Shown piece after piece: positions 43,259-51,874 of a stretch of DNA of 61,423 nucleotides; position 1 is the first letter of the stretch, and each line of letters starts with the position of its first letter. The translations under genes were made by a program, and so were the position numbers. The notes under the pieces are model-generated. The model did no database searches and was not told the origin of the DNA. It saw only the letters and a list, made by a program, of their open reading frames with translations. Origin of the DNA: CAYWYR01 sp964462685 (GTDB taxonomy: Bacteria; Bacteroidota; Ignavibacteria; Kapaibacteriales; UBA2268); NCBI GenBank assembly GCA_964462685.1, contig CAYWYR010000019.1:1-61423 (forward strand), given 5' to 3'.

Positions 43259-43869
43259 TTATACCTCTCTTTTATATTTGTGATTTTACGGATATGAATT
43301 ATGCCTCTGTATTTCAACCTGCCGAGGGGATGGCGGGGCATTCTCAATTTATAGAAGACCCCTTCTTTACCCGCTTTTCGTGTGTTGAATCCAATAGTGC
43401 GTAGCTTTTGGCCGTGGAAAGAAACTATTCTTTCGATATGGCCCTGCCAGCTTCGGGGCTTTCTCCATATTAGCATATCGCCTATTGCAGCCCTACCATA
43501 ATAGGGATCGCCAGTTGCTTTAGCCCAATTGTAAAAACCGTTCGCCACACCGGTTTTAGGCAGGGGATTTATATGGTTATATCCGAATGATGCAAGCTTC
43601 TTTCTCGCCTCTTCGAAAGACCAGTAAATACCCGCGGCACAGTAATTCGCGGGGTAATCTATATCTATAGATAAAAGATAGTCTTTAATTCTCGGGCTGT
43701 GATTCTTGCTTGTCTCAAGTTGCCCGACTTCTTTACTGGATACTTCTAACGAACGTTCGGCAAGCATACTATCTATACCCACGCTATAGCCCCTGGGAGG
43801 GCTACTATGGCTATTGGATTCAAGGCTGGATAGCAGGAATATACACAAAATAAATTGACTGATATTCAT
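43249..43869 (-). CDS. CHAP-domain peptidoglycan hydrolase (endolysin) with signal peptide
   Basis: 206 residues. An N-terminal export signal (MNISQFILCIFLLSSLESNSHS) is followed by a CHAP/NlpC-type amidase-peptidase domain with Cys77 in 'ANYCAAGIYWSF', His144 in 'WQGHIERIVSF' and Asn162 in 'TIGFNTRK'. The long 'LEVSSKEVGQLETSKNHSPRIKDYLLS' start is typical of this endolysin group. It cuts peptide bonds in murein to free particles. Sec export makes it able to act without a pore, although a holin-like protein is encoded just upstream with a 4-base ATGA overlap. Confidence 0.85.
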   Translation of the reverse strand: MNISQFILCIFLLSSLESNSHSSPPRGYSVGIDSMLAERSLEVSSKEVGQLETSKNHSPRIKDYLLSIDIDYPANYCAAGIYWSFEEARKKLASFGYNHINPLPKTGVANGFYNWAKATGDPYYGRAAIGDMLIWRKPRSWQGHIERIVSFHGQKLRTIGFNTRKAGKEGVFYKLRMPRHPLGRLKYRGIIHIRKITNIKERYKWK

Positions 43870-44222
43870 ATCTGCCCCATATATGTAGCCAATGCCGCCA
43901 TACCTACGCAGATATGAAGCCCTATACCAAAATGCCCGCTTTGTTCTTTTGTAAGCCCGAGCAGACCTGTAGCGATGGTAAGTATCAATAGTGCAAGCAG
44001 TTCTATCACACCTATAAGCCCTATTGCCCTTATCTCATAGGGCTGGATACCGATGAAAGCCGCAAGGATAATACCTGTTATGGCAAATATGAATACCGCC
44101 TTTATCGAAGGGTGGGATATAAAGATATATTTGAGTTTAAATATCAATGATTTAGTTTTTGTTCTAAATATTTCTCTGGCATTTTCAGCGAGAGAAGAAA
44201 TCGTCCATCGAATCGTCGTCAA
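43866..44222 (-). CDS. Holin-like three-helix membrane protein
   Basis: 118 residues from a TTG start inside the end of the gp36-like gene. After a basic N-terminus it has three membrane helices: 'AVFIFAITGIILAAFIGI', 'IGLIGVIELLALLILTIATGLLGL' and 'IGLHICVGMAALATYM'. Its stop codon overlaps the ATG of the endolysin gene (ATGA), the usual holin-endolysin coupling. By position and topology it is a holin or pinholin; sequence families of holins are too diverse to confirm this by reading. Confidence 0.65.
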   Translation of the reverse strand: MTTIRWTISSLAENAREIFRTKTKSLIFKLKYIFISHPSIKAVFIFAITGIILAAFIGIQPYEIRAIGLIGVIELLALLILTIATGLLGLTKEQSGHFGIGLHICVGMAALATYMGQI

Positions 44223-44628
44223 AATAGCTCTCCTTTTTATTTATGTTTGATCTGATTATCGAGGGCGCGTTATCACCCGATATATGGCCGGGCAATACTA
44301 GCAGCCCTTTGGCGATTTTGTCCAGCAGATCCATCGCGATATCCCGCCTGCGTATGGCACCCGGAGGCACGATGGAATCCCTGTATCTGTATTCGCTCAA
44401 GTAGTAGATCGTCAAGTCTATGGAAATCGATTCCAGCAATCCGCTTGGTGAATCTAGGGGAAGATCATATCTGCCCGTAAGATTCGCATCGATTATTGAT
44501 TCCGCCATTTCCCTTGCCTTTGATACACGAACGGTGTTAACCGTTACCCCTGTATCGTCTCCGCTTAGGCGAGCCAGGCCGAATTGGCCTAGCTCTGCCA
44601 GCAGATCTGCATCTGTTGAATATGCCAT
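44185..44628 (-). CDS. Mu gp36-like head-completion protein (DUF1320)
   Basis: About 147 residues from the ATG at 44628 (MAYSTDADLLAELG), two bases after the stop of the DUF2190 gene; a longer upstream start is less likely because DUF1320 proteins begin this way. Features: 'VRVSKAREMAESIIDANLTGRYDLPLDSP', 'ISIDLTIYYLSEYRYRDS', 'RRRDIAMDLLDKIAKGLLVLPG'. Mu gp36 proteins sit between head and tail as connectors. Its presence is notable because no tail is encoded here. The holin-like gene starts inside its 3' end. Confidence 0.8.
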   Translation of the reverse strand: MAYSTDADLLAELGQFGLARLSGDDTGVTVNTVRVSKAREMAESIIDANLTGRYDLPLDSPSGLLESISIDLTIYYLSEYRYRDSIVPPGAIRRRDIAMDLLDKIAKGLLVLPGHISGDNAPSIIRSNINKKESYFDDDSMDDFFSR

Positions 44629-44629
44629 A

Positions 44630-44968
44630 TCAGAGTAGTATGATTGCAGGTACGACATCACCGCTGAACCCTGTTTTAAGTGTACGGCCTACTCTTTTTT
44701 CCGGATCAACCCAGGATTTGGCTTTTCCTTCGGCTGCAACCGAGATATCATCGCCTTCGGCTACGGCAGCCGATAGCTCCACACCTACGATACCGTAAAC
44801 GCCGATCGGTAATGCGGTATCATCGTCGGCACCGGCAAGCGATACGCCTATAGTTGCTTCATCCGCGCCACACATAGCGCCGCCGATATCTATGAACCTG
44901 TGGGGGTTCACATTTCCATTAGCCGTTTTACTAATCGATAATATTGGTTTTTGAATATTTATTGACAT
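44630..44968 (-). CDS. DUF2190 capsid decoration protein
   Basis: 112 residues with the pattern of DUF2190: 'GNVNPHRFIDIGGAMCGADEATIGVSLAGAD' followed by 'LPIGVYGIVGVELSAAVAEGDDISVAAEGKAKSWVDPEKRVGRTL' and a hydrophobic end. Such proteins cap or stabilise HK97-fold capsids. It follows the major capsid gene by 66 bases and precedes the gp36-like gene by one base. Confidence 0.8.
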   Translation of the reverse strand: MSINIQKPILSISKTANGNVNPHRFIDIGGAMCGADEATIGVSLAGADDDTALPIGVYGIVGVELSAAVAEGDDISVAAEGKAKSWVDPEKRVGRTLKTGFSGDVVPAIILL

Positions 44969-45034
44969 TGATTTTACCTTATTAGAATTATATTAATAGA
45001 TTATTTATTGATTTTATATTTATGAATTATATTA

Positions 45035-45970
45035 TCAGGAAATGGTATCTTTGATAAGGGCTGCTGCATCTTGCGATACTATTCCCATTCCGTAATTATC
45101 GGTACAGCGGATTATTTTGCGTTTTCCTCCGTTCTCCGAATAGGTATCCACAAAAGGATGGCCCTCTCTCTGGAAAGTATATCCATAGCTCGGTGAGTGT
45201 TCGTTTCTATCGCTATCGTTACGTTCCACATAGGCCAGAATCAAATTATCGCCCCATATATCCGAGAAGGTAGAGCCATCTGTACTATTGACCGCCATAC
45301 CCGTTCTCACTTTTTCCAGCCCGAGCATTGTCTCGAGTATTTGCTCTGTTATCAGTCCTTTATTGGTATATTTGATTCTTTCGATGAGTTTTGGATGGGA
45401 ATAAAGAGCTTTTGCTGTTGTCTCACCCATTATCATTGTATTCGGATATTTACCTATCCGCCCCCTTACGGCTGACATCAAGTCTTTTATCATCTCGAAG
45501 GGATCTAGTGCGCTGGAGTATTCATTGAACTGATCTCCACCGTTTAGATCCTCCACCAGTGCGGTAGGGTAAAGGCTACTGTTTTGTGCCAGCTCCGCCG
45601 CTCGCCTTTCCTTGCCGAGTGCTATTATATCAAGCAGCTCTTTGGTAACCTGTTTTTCATATCTGAGTGCATAGAGGGCTTCTTCTCCCTCCAGATAGTC
45701 CACAGCCATTTCCAAATCCTGCTCGATAGTATCGAAAGTGAGCGAATCTATCGCTAGTGAATCAACTCTGTTGCTATCGGCTTTGGGTGCGCGAATCGTT
45801 TGCCTTTCTACAAATGACTGCTTGCCGAATGAAGGGATTTTTATTCTTGCTTTGCTTACGCTTACAGTCGGGAAAAGCTCATCCCATACGAAACCCGAAT
45901 TGTTGTAGCCCTTTGCTATGGATGTAAGCACAGGGTCAATCATTCTTAGTTCATCTAATTTCATTGACAT
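45035..45970 (-). CDS. Major capsid protein (HK97-fold)
   Basis: 311 residues with capsid-type segments: 'MIDPVLTSIAKGYNNSGFVWDELFPTVSVSK' (N-terminal arm), 'RIKIPSFGKQSFV', the helix-rich 'YLEGEEALYALRYEKQVTKELLDIIALGKERRAAEL', 'IGKYPNTMIMGETTAKALYSHPKLIERIKYT' (spine and A domain) and 'SDIWGDNLILAYVERN'. This is the E/Mu-type capsid pattern seen in Mu-like proviruses of Bacteroidota. The protein assembles the icosahedral shell. It follows the protease/scaffold gene by about 97 bases. Confidence 0.87.
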   Translation of the reverse strand: MSMKLDELRMIDPVLTSIAKGYNNSGFVWDELFPTVSVSKARIKIPSFGKQSFVERQTIRAPKADSNRVDSLAIDSLTFDTIEQDLEMAVDYLEGEEALYALRYEKQVTKELLDIIALGKERRAAELAQNSSLYPTALVEDLNGGDQFNEYSSALDPFEMIKDLMSAVRGRIGKYPNTMIMGETTAKALYSHPKLIERIKYTNKGLITEQILETMLGLEKVRTGMAVNSTDGSTFSDIWGDNLILAYVERNDSDRNEHSPSYGYTFQREGHPFVDTYSENGGKRKIIRCTDNYGMGIVSQDAAALIKDTIS

Positions 45971-46067
45971 ATATTTATATTCTATTTTTTATTGAATAAG
46001 TTGTATAATTATTTATGAGTAATATTATAGAGCCTTTTATAGATCAGCCTCTAATGATAAAATATTT

Positions 46068-46937
46068 TTATTTGCCCAGGCTGTTTAATACCTCCTCGTA
46101 ACTCATTGCCGGGTTTTTGTTGATTGTTTCTTTTACTAACCTGTCTGTTGCCTCCCTATCGTTAAAATCCTTGTAGGCAGAGGTTTGACTGTTTTCCATA
46201 CCGAGATCGAGCTCAGGCTTTATCAGTTCGGCGAAATTCTTTGTCTGCTTTCCTGAGTCTCTTTTGAATCCCTCGGCTATAACAGCGATAGCGTCCAATA
46301 TCTGTTCAGCGGTTTCTTCGTCGTCGATATCAGCCAGTTTCAGGAGCAGTTTGTCCATATCCTTTGCTTCAGCTAGGCTTGGCAATTCATCTATCTTCTC
46401 TGAAAAGCGATTTATAGTATCTCGTCTATCCAACTGGCCGGTTAGCTCTTTGATTTTCTTTTTAAGCAAAGCGTTTTCATCATCTACCGAAGCAGGGGTG
46501 CTCACGCCGGATATATTGCTCTCATTCTGGCTATCACTTGTAATTGGGGAGTACTCGATGAATCTCAGTGGTTCCATGCCTTTTACCGCGGGCTTAGCTG
46601 CACCTAAAATGCCTACATGCCTTAAGGCTTTAGATTCTGTCAGTGAGATGGATACATTTCTGTATCTGCCTTGTCTTATTTCCGATATTAGTTCGCTATC
46701 TATTCCGGTAGCATCGGCATAAAGGCTATCGCCTTCGGCTTTCAGTTTATCTATCCATCCCAATGCTGGGGAATCTGTTTCGGGGTGGCCTTTAACGAGC
46801 GGCGCCATAGCGGAAGCATCGCTACCGACCGAGCTGTTGTACTTTGTAGCGATATCTGCTATGTCAGCTTGGCTGTATTCTACTTTCCTGCCATTGCTAT
46901 CGGTATGTTTACCCGATCGAAATATCTCTATCCACAT
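46068..46937 (-). CDS. Mu gpI-like prohead protease fused to scaffold
   Basis: 289 residues. The N-terminal ~130 match the Mu I protease: 'IFRSGKHTDSNGRKVEYSQADIADIATKYN', 'VKGHPETDSPALGWIDKLKAEGDSLYADAT' (His in GHP and Ser later as catalytic candidates), 'RYRNVSISL', 'RHVGILGAAKPAVKGMEPL'. The C-terminal half is coiled coil ('NALLKKKIKELTGQLDRRDTINRFSEKIDEL') of scaffold type. It builds and then processes the prohead. It is the first gene of the operon, with a divergent lipoprotein gene 265 bases upstream. Confidence 0.87.
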   Translation of the reverse strand: MWIEIFRSGKHTDSNGRKVEYSQADIADIATKYNSSVGSDASAMAPLVKGHPETDSPALGWIDKLKAEGDSLYADATGIDSELISEIRQGRYRNVSISLTESKALRHVGILGAAKPAVKGMEPLRFIEYSPITSDSQNESNISGVSTPASVDDENALLKKKIKELTGQLDRRDTINRFSEKIDELPSLAEAKDMDKLLLKLADIDDEETAEQILDAIAVIAEGFKRDSGKQTKNFAELIKPELDLGMENSQTSAYKDFNDREATDRLVKETINKNPAMSYEEVLNSLGK

Positions 46938-47202
46938 AAAAATCTCCTATTTATTATTGTGGTGGATCAAATATTGATAAAGAGTTTTTCTGTCAATGTC
47001 TTTATCATTCGGGTGCAATCTAAAGCTGGCAATTTGTGATCTACGGAGCGTTTCGTAATTTCTTTGGGGTGCGAATCACGGCACGGATTGCGTATAAGTA
47101 TCAGCAATAATTGATATCTGGTAGATTAGAGATCAAAACAGGGTTGAATGTTTTTCGTAAAGTATATTCATACACCTAAATTAAATTTTTTGCGACAGGG
47201 AT

Positions 47203-49281
47203 TTGAACATTAAACTGAATAGATATCTCTCGGTTCTGGCGATTATAATTGGCGGGCTGATTCTTACAGGCTGCCCTGAAGAGGATGAAGGTCTTGTCAA
47301 TCCGGAACCGGTTACTAATACCGTAGGTATAAGGGTACTGAATCTTTCCCGTGCGGATCAACCGATTTCCTTCCGTTTTGATTCCGAGCTGGAGATGGGG
47401 CCGATAGGTTTTGGGGAACTTACAAATTTATCCTCGCCGCCTGATATACCGCCTTATGATTCCTTGATTTTCGAAGTTTTGGATTTGAGCGGTGATGTGA
47501 TTTTTACTCCACCAGTCCGCCCTCGGCTTTTCAGGAATATCAATTATACTTATATCATTCTTCCTTCAAGATCCACTGACAGCATACAGGCCGAGGTAGG
47601 CAGACTTTTGGTTTCCCAAAGTGCGCCTTCATTTAGGGAAGACGATCGAGATACCTATCTGAAAGTTTTGAACGGTATAGATAAGGATGGTATTTCGGTT
47701 GTATTAAGAGATGGCTGCCCAAGCGGGGATGAAATCTTAAGATCAGCAGTTTTTGGGATACCATCGGCTCAAAAGGGTATAGCAGAAGGAGAAAGAACGG
47801 TATCGGTAACGATAGAGCAGGAAGGCGAAAGCCAGGCTATCGGCACCTATAATATTGATGTAGAGAGAAGAAAGCAAAGTATGATTCTCGTAACCGAAGA
47901 CATGAGCTCACCTACAGGTTATAGGGTTGGTATATTCGATGAAGAAGATGAATTATCTCAAATTACATCTTTGGAACCAGTCGAGGAAAACACGCTTTCT
48001 ATAAGACTGCTTAATCTTGCCGATGACAATCTATCTGCTAGTTTCAATAGTAACGCAAACGCTTTTGGTGATGTAAATCCGTACTCGGTTTCAAACTACA
48101 GGGTATTCGGTGCTTGCCAAACGGTTTACCCCGATACAGTACGATATACAGTAGGCCCTGATACAGATACACTGCCGAACCTCTATACATTTAATGTGGG
48201 CCAGAATTACACTATCGTAAACTATCCTGATGACAGGGACTCTACTTTTACCGAAAACAACCAGATCATAATCAACCCGATTCCTATCACTTATCAAAAG
48301 CAGCCAGGATTCGCTACCGTTAGGGTTTTCAATGCGATACCGGACGATATCGGCATTACCCTTTCCATAGCCTCCAACAGTTTACAGATACCAGCAATGA
48401 TAGGGGAACTGGGAGAAAACGTACTTGAAAGGAATTATGTGGCAGGCAATGCTATCGCTAGCTCCCTTACTTTTGGAAGTCTCTCCCCTGCTTCCAATAT
48501 AGCACCGGGTTCACTTCCACTAGCACTGCTGACAGCGGCAAACCCCGCTTCGTTTATCTCAGGCTATATAGCGGAATTTGAAGCTGATAAAGACTATGTA
48601 GTATATATCTACGGCGATAAGGAAGACCCTAAACTATCAGTAATAGCTGAAGATATGGACGGCGGTGAACTGCAGGAACCAGTCAAAGGCTCTATACTTC
48701 AAGTTGTCAATGCTGACCCTGGTGTGGAACCAGCCAATATTACTATAACTTCAGCTACGGGTTATCAACCTATTGAGGGTGCAAAGATAGCTTTTACAAA
48801 TACGCTATCCACCATAGTGCCTCTCGGTGATGTAGTAATCAATATCAACGGCACTGTACTCAGCTCCACAGTTGGTTTACTGAACAGAGTAGTTGCCATA
48901 GCCGATCCTTCAGGCGGCCAGATACACCAAATGGCTAAGATGGACTTTGAGGGAAGGTTATTTGGGATGAGGCTGATCAATTCAGCGCCTGGAATCGAGA
49001 ATTTAACAGTTGTAGCTGATGATTTAGAAAATACACCTATTTTTGATCCATTACCTTATGGTTTTTATTCAGCACCTGTTTATTGGGATGGTGCTCGCTC
49101 GTATGTATTCTATGCTTTCAACGGTAACGATCGACTTTTATCAACCACAAGCGATATTCCGCTCGATCACTTTAAAGCTTACTACTTAATATTTGCAGAA
49201 AGCGGCGGAATCCCCGACCCCACATTACCTGAAGATGAACAGCCTGATGAATACACTATTATAGTCACACAGGAATTTTAG
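47203..49281 (+). CDS. Large lipoprotein with DUF4397 repeats
   Basis: 692 residues from a TTG start after an AGGGA motif. Lipobox 'IIIGGLILTGC-P'. The mature part consists of several DUF4397-type beta repeats with the pattern 'xxxxRVxNxxxxxxPxxxxF': 'GIRVLNLSRADQPISFRFD', 'LKVLNGIDKDGISVVLRDG', 'SIRLLNLADDNLSASFNS', 'ATVRVFNAIPDDIGITLSI', 'QVVNADPGVEPANITIT', 'MRLINSAPGIENLTVV'. Such proteins are surface lipoproteins of unknown role. Divergent from the phage-like operon; I see no reason to join it to that operon. Confidence 0.82.
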   Translation: MNIKLNRYLSVLAIIIGGLILTGCPEEDEGLVNPEPVTNTVGIRVLNLSRADQPISFRFDSELEMGPIGFGELTNLSSPPDIPPYDSLIFEVLDLSGDVIFTPPVRPRLFRNINYTYIILPSRSTDSIQAEVGRLLVSQSAPSFREDDRDTYLKVLNGIDKDGISVVLRDGCPSGDEILRSAVFGIPSAQKGIAEGERTVSVTIEQEGESQAIGTYNIDVERRKQSMILVTEDMSSPTGYRVGIFDEEDELSQITSLEPVEENTLSIRLLNLADDNLSASFNSNANAFGDVNPYSVSNYRVFGACQTVYPDTVRYTVGPDTDTLPNLYTFNVGQNYTIVNYPDDRDSTFTENNQIIINPIPITYQKQPGFATVRVFNAIPDDIGITLSIASNSLQIPAMIGELGENVLERNYVAGNAIASSLTFGSLSPASNIAPGSLPLALLTAANPASFISGYIAEFEADKDYVVYIYGDKEDPKLSVIAEDMDGGELQEPVKGSILQVVNADPGVEPANITITSATGYQPIEGAKIAFTNTLSTIVPLGDVVININGTVLSSTVGLLNRVVAIADPSGGQIHQMAKMDFEGRLFGMRLINSAPGIENLTVVADDLENTPIFDPLPYGFYSAPVYWDGARSYVFYAFNGNDRLLSTTSDIPLDHFKAYYLIFAESGGIPDPTLPEDEQPDEYTIIVTQEF

Positions 49282-49303
49282 GTCTCAAACGTTTTATATT
49301 ACT

Positions 49304-49567
49304 ATGTTTAAATTCTTAATAATACTACTTATTATCGGCGGGCTTATGGCTCTGGGCATTCTCTATATCAAAAAGAGATTCCGTGCGTTTATCGGCAGAA
49401 TGATAGACCCGCGCCAAGCAATGGGCAATATGGGTGATATGGACGACAAGGGCGGCAATCCTTTCTCATCCACCAAGAGAATCAACAAAGATCCCCAGAA
49501 AGGACAGGAAATCTATAATAAAGACGGCGTTAGGATAATGAAAGGCGAAGCTGGCAGGAACAACTAA
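49304..49567 (+). CDS. DUF4834-like single-helix membrane protein
   Basis: 87 residues: an N-terminal membrane helix 'FKFLIILLIIGGLMALGILYI' then a charged tail ('RDPRQAMGN'-like 'RMIDPRQAMGNMGDMDDKGG', 'QEIYNKDGVRIMKGEAG'). The end 'YNKDGVRIM' and size fit the DUF4834 family of Bacteroidota, whose function is unknown. It follows the lipoprotein gene by 22 bases and may share its transcript. Confidence 0.65.
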   Translation: MFKFLIILLIIGGLMALGILYIKKRFRAFIGRMIDPRQAMGNMGDMDDKGGNPFSSTKRINKDPQKGQEIYNKDGVRIMKGEAGRNN

Positions 49568-49621
49568 TCCGATACCAATATCAAAGCGATAACCTCAAAG
49601 TACTTGTCAGCTAAGTAATTG

Positions 49622-50110
49622 TCAGCTAAGCTCTAAATATCCACCTGGTAGAACTCCGAATCTTTCTTCCATCGCTGTTTTCCTATGGCCGAATATCTTG
49701 CGTAACTGTTTCTTCACTACAAGTCCGTTGATAATATCGCCTATAGGGCCGCCCGGCACAACGTAGTTTACAATATCGTCCATTTGTACGCCACCATCTA
49801 TCTCTTTCAGAAAGTGCTGGTGGTGCCATACTTGATACGGGCCTGTACGTTGGTTGTCAATAAAATAATTTGGCTTATTTACCTGCATTATCTCCGTTAC
49901 CCAAGTAGTCTTTATCCCGAGCAGAGGGCTTACCTTATAAGTAACAACCATTCCGGGGTACATTTTTTGAGGAAGATTGAGAGTTGTTATCTTAAATCCC
50001 ATTTCCGGCGGGGTTATCTTGGCTAAGTTTCGGGGATCTGATATGAAATCCCAAGCCTCATCTACACTGATTGGAAGATTCTGTCTAGCTGTGATTAAAT
50101 GTGCGCCCAT
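49622..50110 (-). CDS. SRPBCC-superfamily ligand-binding protein
   Basis: 162 residues with the START/SRPBCC fold pattern 'LPISVDEAWDFISDPRNLAKITPPEMGFKI', 'VVTYKVSPLLGIKTTWVTEIMQVNKPNYFIDNQRTGPYQVWHHQHFLKEIDGGVQMDDIVNYVVPGGPIG', and a C-terminal helix ending 'RKTAMEERFG'. Proteins of this group are often labelled 'cell division inhibitor' or cyclase-like, but the real ligand is unknown. It ends a four-gene minus-strand unit with hydrolase, MotA-like channel and T9SS protein. Confidence 0.82.
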   Translation of the reverse strand: MGAHLITARQNLPISVDEAWDFISDPRNLAKITPPEMGFKITTLNLPQKMYPGMVVTYKVSPLLGIKTTWVTEIMQVNKPNYFIDNQRTGPYQVWHHQHFLKEIDGGVQMDDIVNYVVPGGPIGDIINGLVVKKQLRKIFGHRKTAMEERFGVLPGGYLELS

Positions 50111-50177
50111 ATTGTCTCCGTTTTAATTTATAAAAACGTGTTGGGCGTTCTGGGATTGCTTTTGGTAGCGATCACTT

Positions 50178-51071
50178 TTACCTATCGGTATGCGATACTG
50201 TTTTGGCTACATCCCCGATTATCTCTTCTCTATGGGTAAAGGGTTGAAAGTGCCCCTCCCCTTCAAGCTCATTCAACCTGAAATCTCTGATTTTCTCATT
50301 TTTATACTCGGCGAATTTATACGGAACGTAATCATCGCTGGTCCCGTGCCAGCTCGTGTAGGGTACCTCAATTCCGGAGGGGTCAAACTCCGGTTCGCCG
50401 AAGAGCTGGCCGAGCGCATGGGCAGCACCTTCCATAGTGGTACCTAACGCATAGCGGACATTAGATGCAAAAAACGATATAAATTCCTTATCCCCAAAAT
50501 CAAAAGTCTTGCCCATCAGCTTGCTAAACTTGTTAAGTAACTTAGCAAGCTCGTAATCATCCTCTTTGGTTGCGAAAGCTTTATTCAATAGGTATTCAGG
50601 TATTGAAGTCAGCTTAGGAAGATCCTTAACGTTACCAATGGCAAACTTATCAAAAGCACTCAGAGCGTTGTAAAGCCTTTCATCAAGAGATACAGGTACC
50701 CACCCCGCTATATCGAAAAGAAATTCGGGTTTGTTATTGGTTTGCTGGTAATGGTGTATCATATACATCGCTCCAGCGGAATATGCTATCATCGAGTATT
50801 TACCGATCCCACAATAGGCTATCATATCCTCAATATCCTTGCAGAGGCTTCTAGGAGAGTAAGCGTAGAATTCAGACTCACCGAAACCCGGCCTGTCGAA
50901 AGCAATCAGTTTCAGGCCTTTTTTCTTAGCTTCTCCCTCCAGATATTCTATCTCGCGTTTACTGCCAGGTGTACCGTGAAGATAAATAAGCGGGTAGCCG
51001 TTTTTGTCGCCTGCCCACATACAGGAAAGCATGGTATTTCGAGTCAGCTTTATGTCGAACTCCTGTGCCAT
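50178..51071 (-). CDS. Alpha/beta hydrolase
   Basis: 297 residues of alpha/beta-hydrolase fold: oxyanion region 'PLIYLHGTPGSKREIEYLE', the nucleophile elbow 'MIAYSAGAMYMIHHY' (Ser in SAG), Asp in 'SWHGTSDDYVP' and catalytic His in 'LEGEGHFQP'. The start 'ITRNTMLSCMWAGD' and 'LIAFDRPGFGESEFY' are typical for small esterases. Substrate unknown. It starts five bases after the end of the MotA-like gene, so translation is coupled. Confidence 0.87.
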   Translation of the reverse strand: MAQEFDIKLTRNTMLSCMWAGDKNGYPLIYLHGTPGSKREIEYLEGEAKKKGLKLIAFDRPGFGESEFYAYSPRSLCKDIEDMIAYCGIGKYSMIAYSAGAMYMIHHYQQTNNKPEFLFDIAGWVPVSLDERLYNALSAFDKFAIGNVKDLPKLTSIPEYLLNKAFATKEDDYELAKLLNKFSKLMGKTFDFGDKEFISFFASNVRYALGTTMEGAAHALGQLFGEPEFDPSGIEVPYTSWHGTSDDYVPYKFAEYKNEKIRDFRLNELEGEGHFQPFTHREEIIGDVAKTVSHTDR

Positions 51072-51076
51072 AAAGC

Positions 51077-51874
51077 TTAAGTCCTCTGGGTTGCAGTCAT
51101 TATATCTCGGCCACCCATCAGTGTACGAACCTTTATTGGTGTATCTCCGCGGGCTATCGATATCATACCCTGATCCACAGCACTTCTTATCCTAAGCTCA
51201 TCAAGATATAAAGTCTCTAACTTATCGGCTATAGGGAGAAAAACAATATTCGCCAGAAAAATACCCCATAGTGTAGCAATGAATGCCGTTGCGATATGGC
51301 GTATCAGCTCATCTGGGGAGCCGCCGGCGTTGGCCATAGTGGCTATAAGCCCCATAACTGTTCCGATTATCCCCATAGTAGGTGCAAAACCGCCCATACG
51401 CTTAAAAAGGTCTATCTCCTGATTGGTAACGTCCTCAAAATCCTGCCCGTCATAATCGGATATTCTCTTCAAGTCGTCGGTATCGCTGCCGTCCACAATT
51501 GCGAGAGTCATCTTATCCAGATAAGGGTGAATAGGGTTTGCATCAGTTATTCTTGATGATTTTTTATTTTGCTTTAGGTACTCTTCCATAGCTAGAGGCC
51601 CGTTTTTCTGATATATCTCAGAAAGGCGGTATATATGCCTTTTGATCGCGAGGAGGTCGTATTCAGAACCGGAAAAGGACTTACCGATGAGCGATGGCAG
51701 TTTAGCTATATGTTTGCCGCTACTGCCGGCATAAGTGGCCGCCAAAGTACCGAAAAGCACCAATATAACAGCTGGCCAGATAAAAAGAGCCTCTAAGCTG
51801 CCGCCTTCCCACAGAAATACACCAATCAGTATAGCTATACCTACTATAATCCCTATGGCTGTAGTACTTCTCAA
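51077..51874 (-). CDS. MotA/TolQ-family proton-channel subunit
   Basis: 265 residues: four membrane helices, e.g. 'TTAIGIIVGIAILIGVFLW', 'LFIWPAVILVLFGTLAATYA', 'FAPTMGIIGTVMGLIATMANAG' and 'IATAFIATLWGIFLANIVFLPIADKLE', with a cytoplasmic loop of about 70 residues. The pattern 'MGIIGTVMGLI...FIATLWGI' is typical of MotA. The TTG start overlaps the stop of the T9SS gene. No MotB partner is adjacent, so it is either a stator half with its partner elsewhere or a motor of another kind, e.g. gliding or envelope energisation. Confidence 0.8.
   Translation of the reverse strand: MRSTTAIGIIVGIAILIGVFLWEGGSLEALFIWPAVILVLFGTLAATYAGSSGKHIAKLPSLIGKSFSGSEYDLLAIKRHIYRLSEIYQKNGPLAMEEYLKQNKKSSRITDANPIHPYLDKMTLAIVDGSDTDDLKRISDYDGQDFEDVTNQEIDLFKRMGGFAPTMGIIGTVMGLIATMANAGGSPDELIRHIATAFIATLWGIFLANIVFLPIADKLETLYLDELRIRSAVDQGMISIARGDTPIKVRTLMGGRDIMTATQRT

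Larger units (their letters stand above)
39591..46937 (-). mobile_element. Tailless phage-head, packaging and lysis module (Mu-like)
   Basis: Eleven tightly packed same-strand genes in transcription order: protease/scaffold, major capsid protein, DUF2190 decoration, gp36-like DUF1320, holin-like membrane protein, CHAP endolysin, three unknowns, DUF935 portal, terminase large subunit. All frames are intact and most overlap or nearly so. No tail, baseplate, integrase, transposase, replication or repressor gene is found on either side: a DUF4397 lipoprotein gene diverges from it and a metal-uptake locus follows it. It is a remnant, a satellite or a domesticated particle locus. Base composition is close to that of the host genes. 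Confidence 0.75.

Noticed and set aside
47203..49281. Large DUF4397 lipoprotein considered as a tail fibre of the phage module
   Set aside because: It is on the opposite strand, has a lipobox and host-type DUF4397 repeats, and is separated by a divergent promoter region.
51077..51874. MotA-like gene as proof of flagella
   Set aside because: No MotB or flagellar gene is in the window and the MotA/TolQ family serves other motors.
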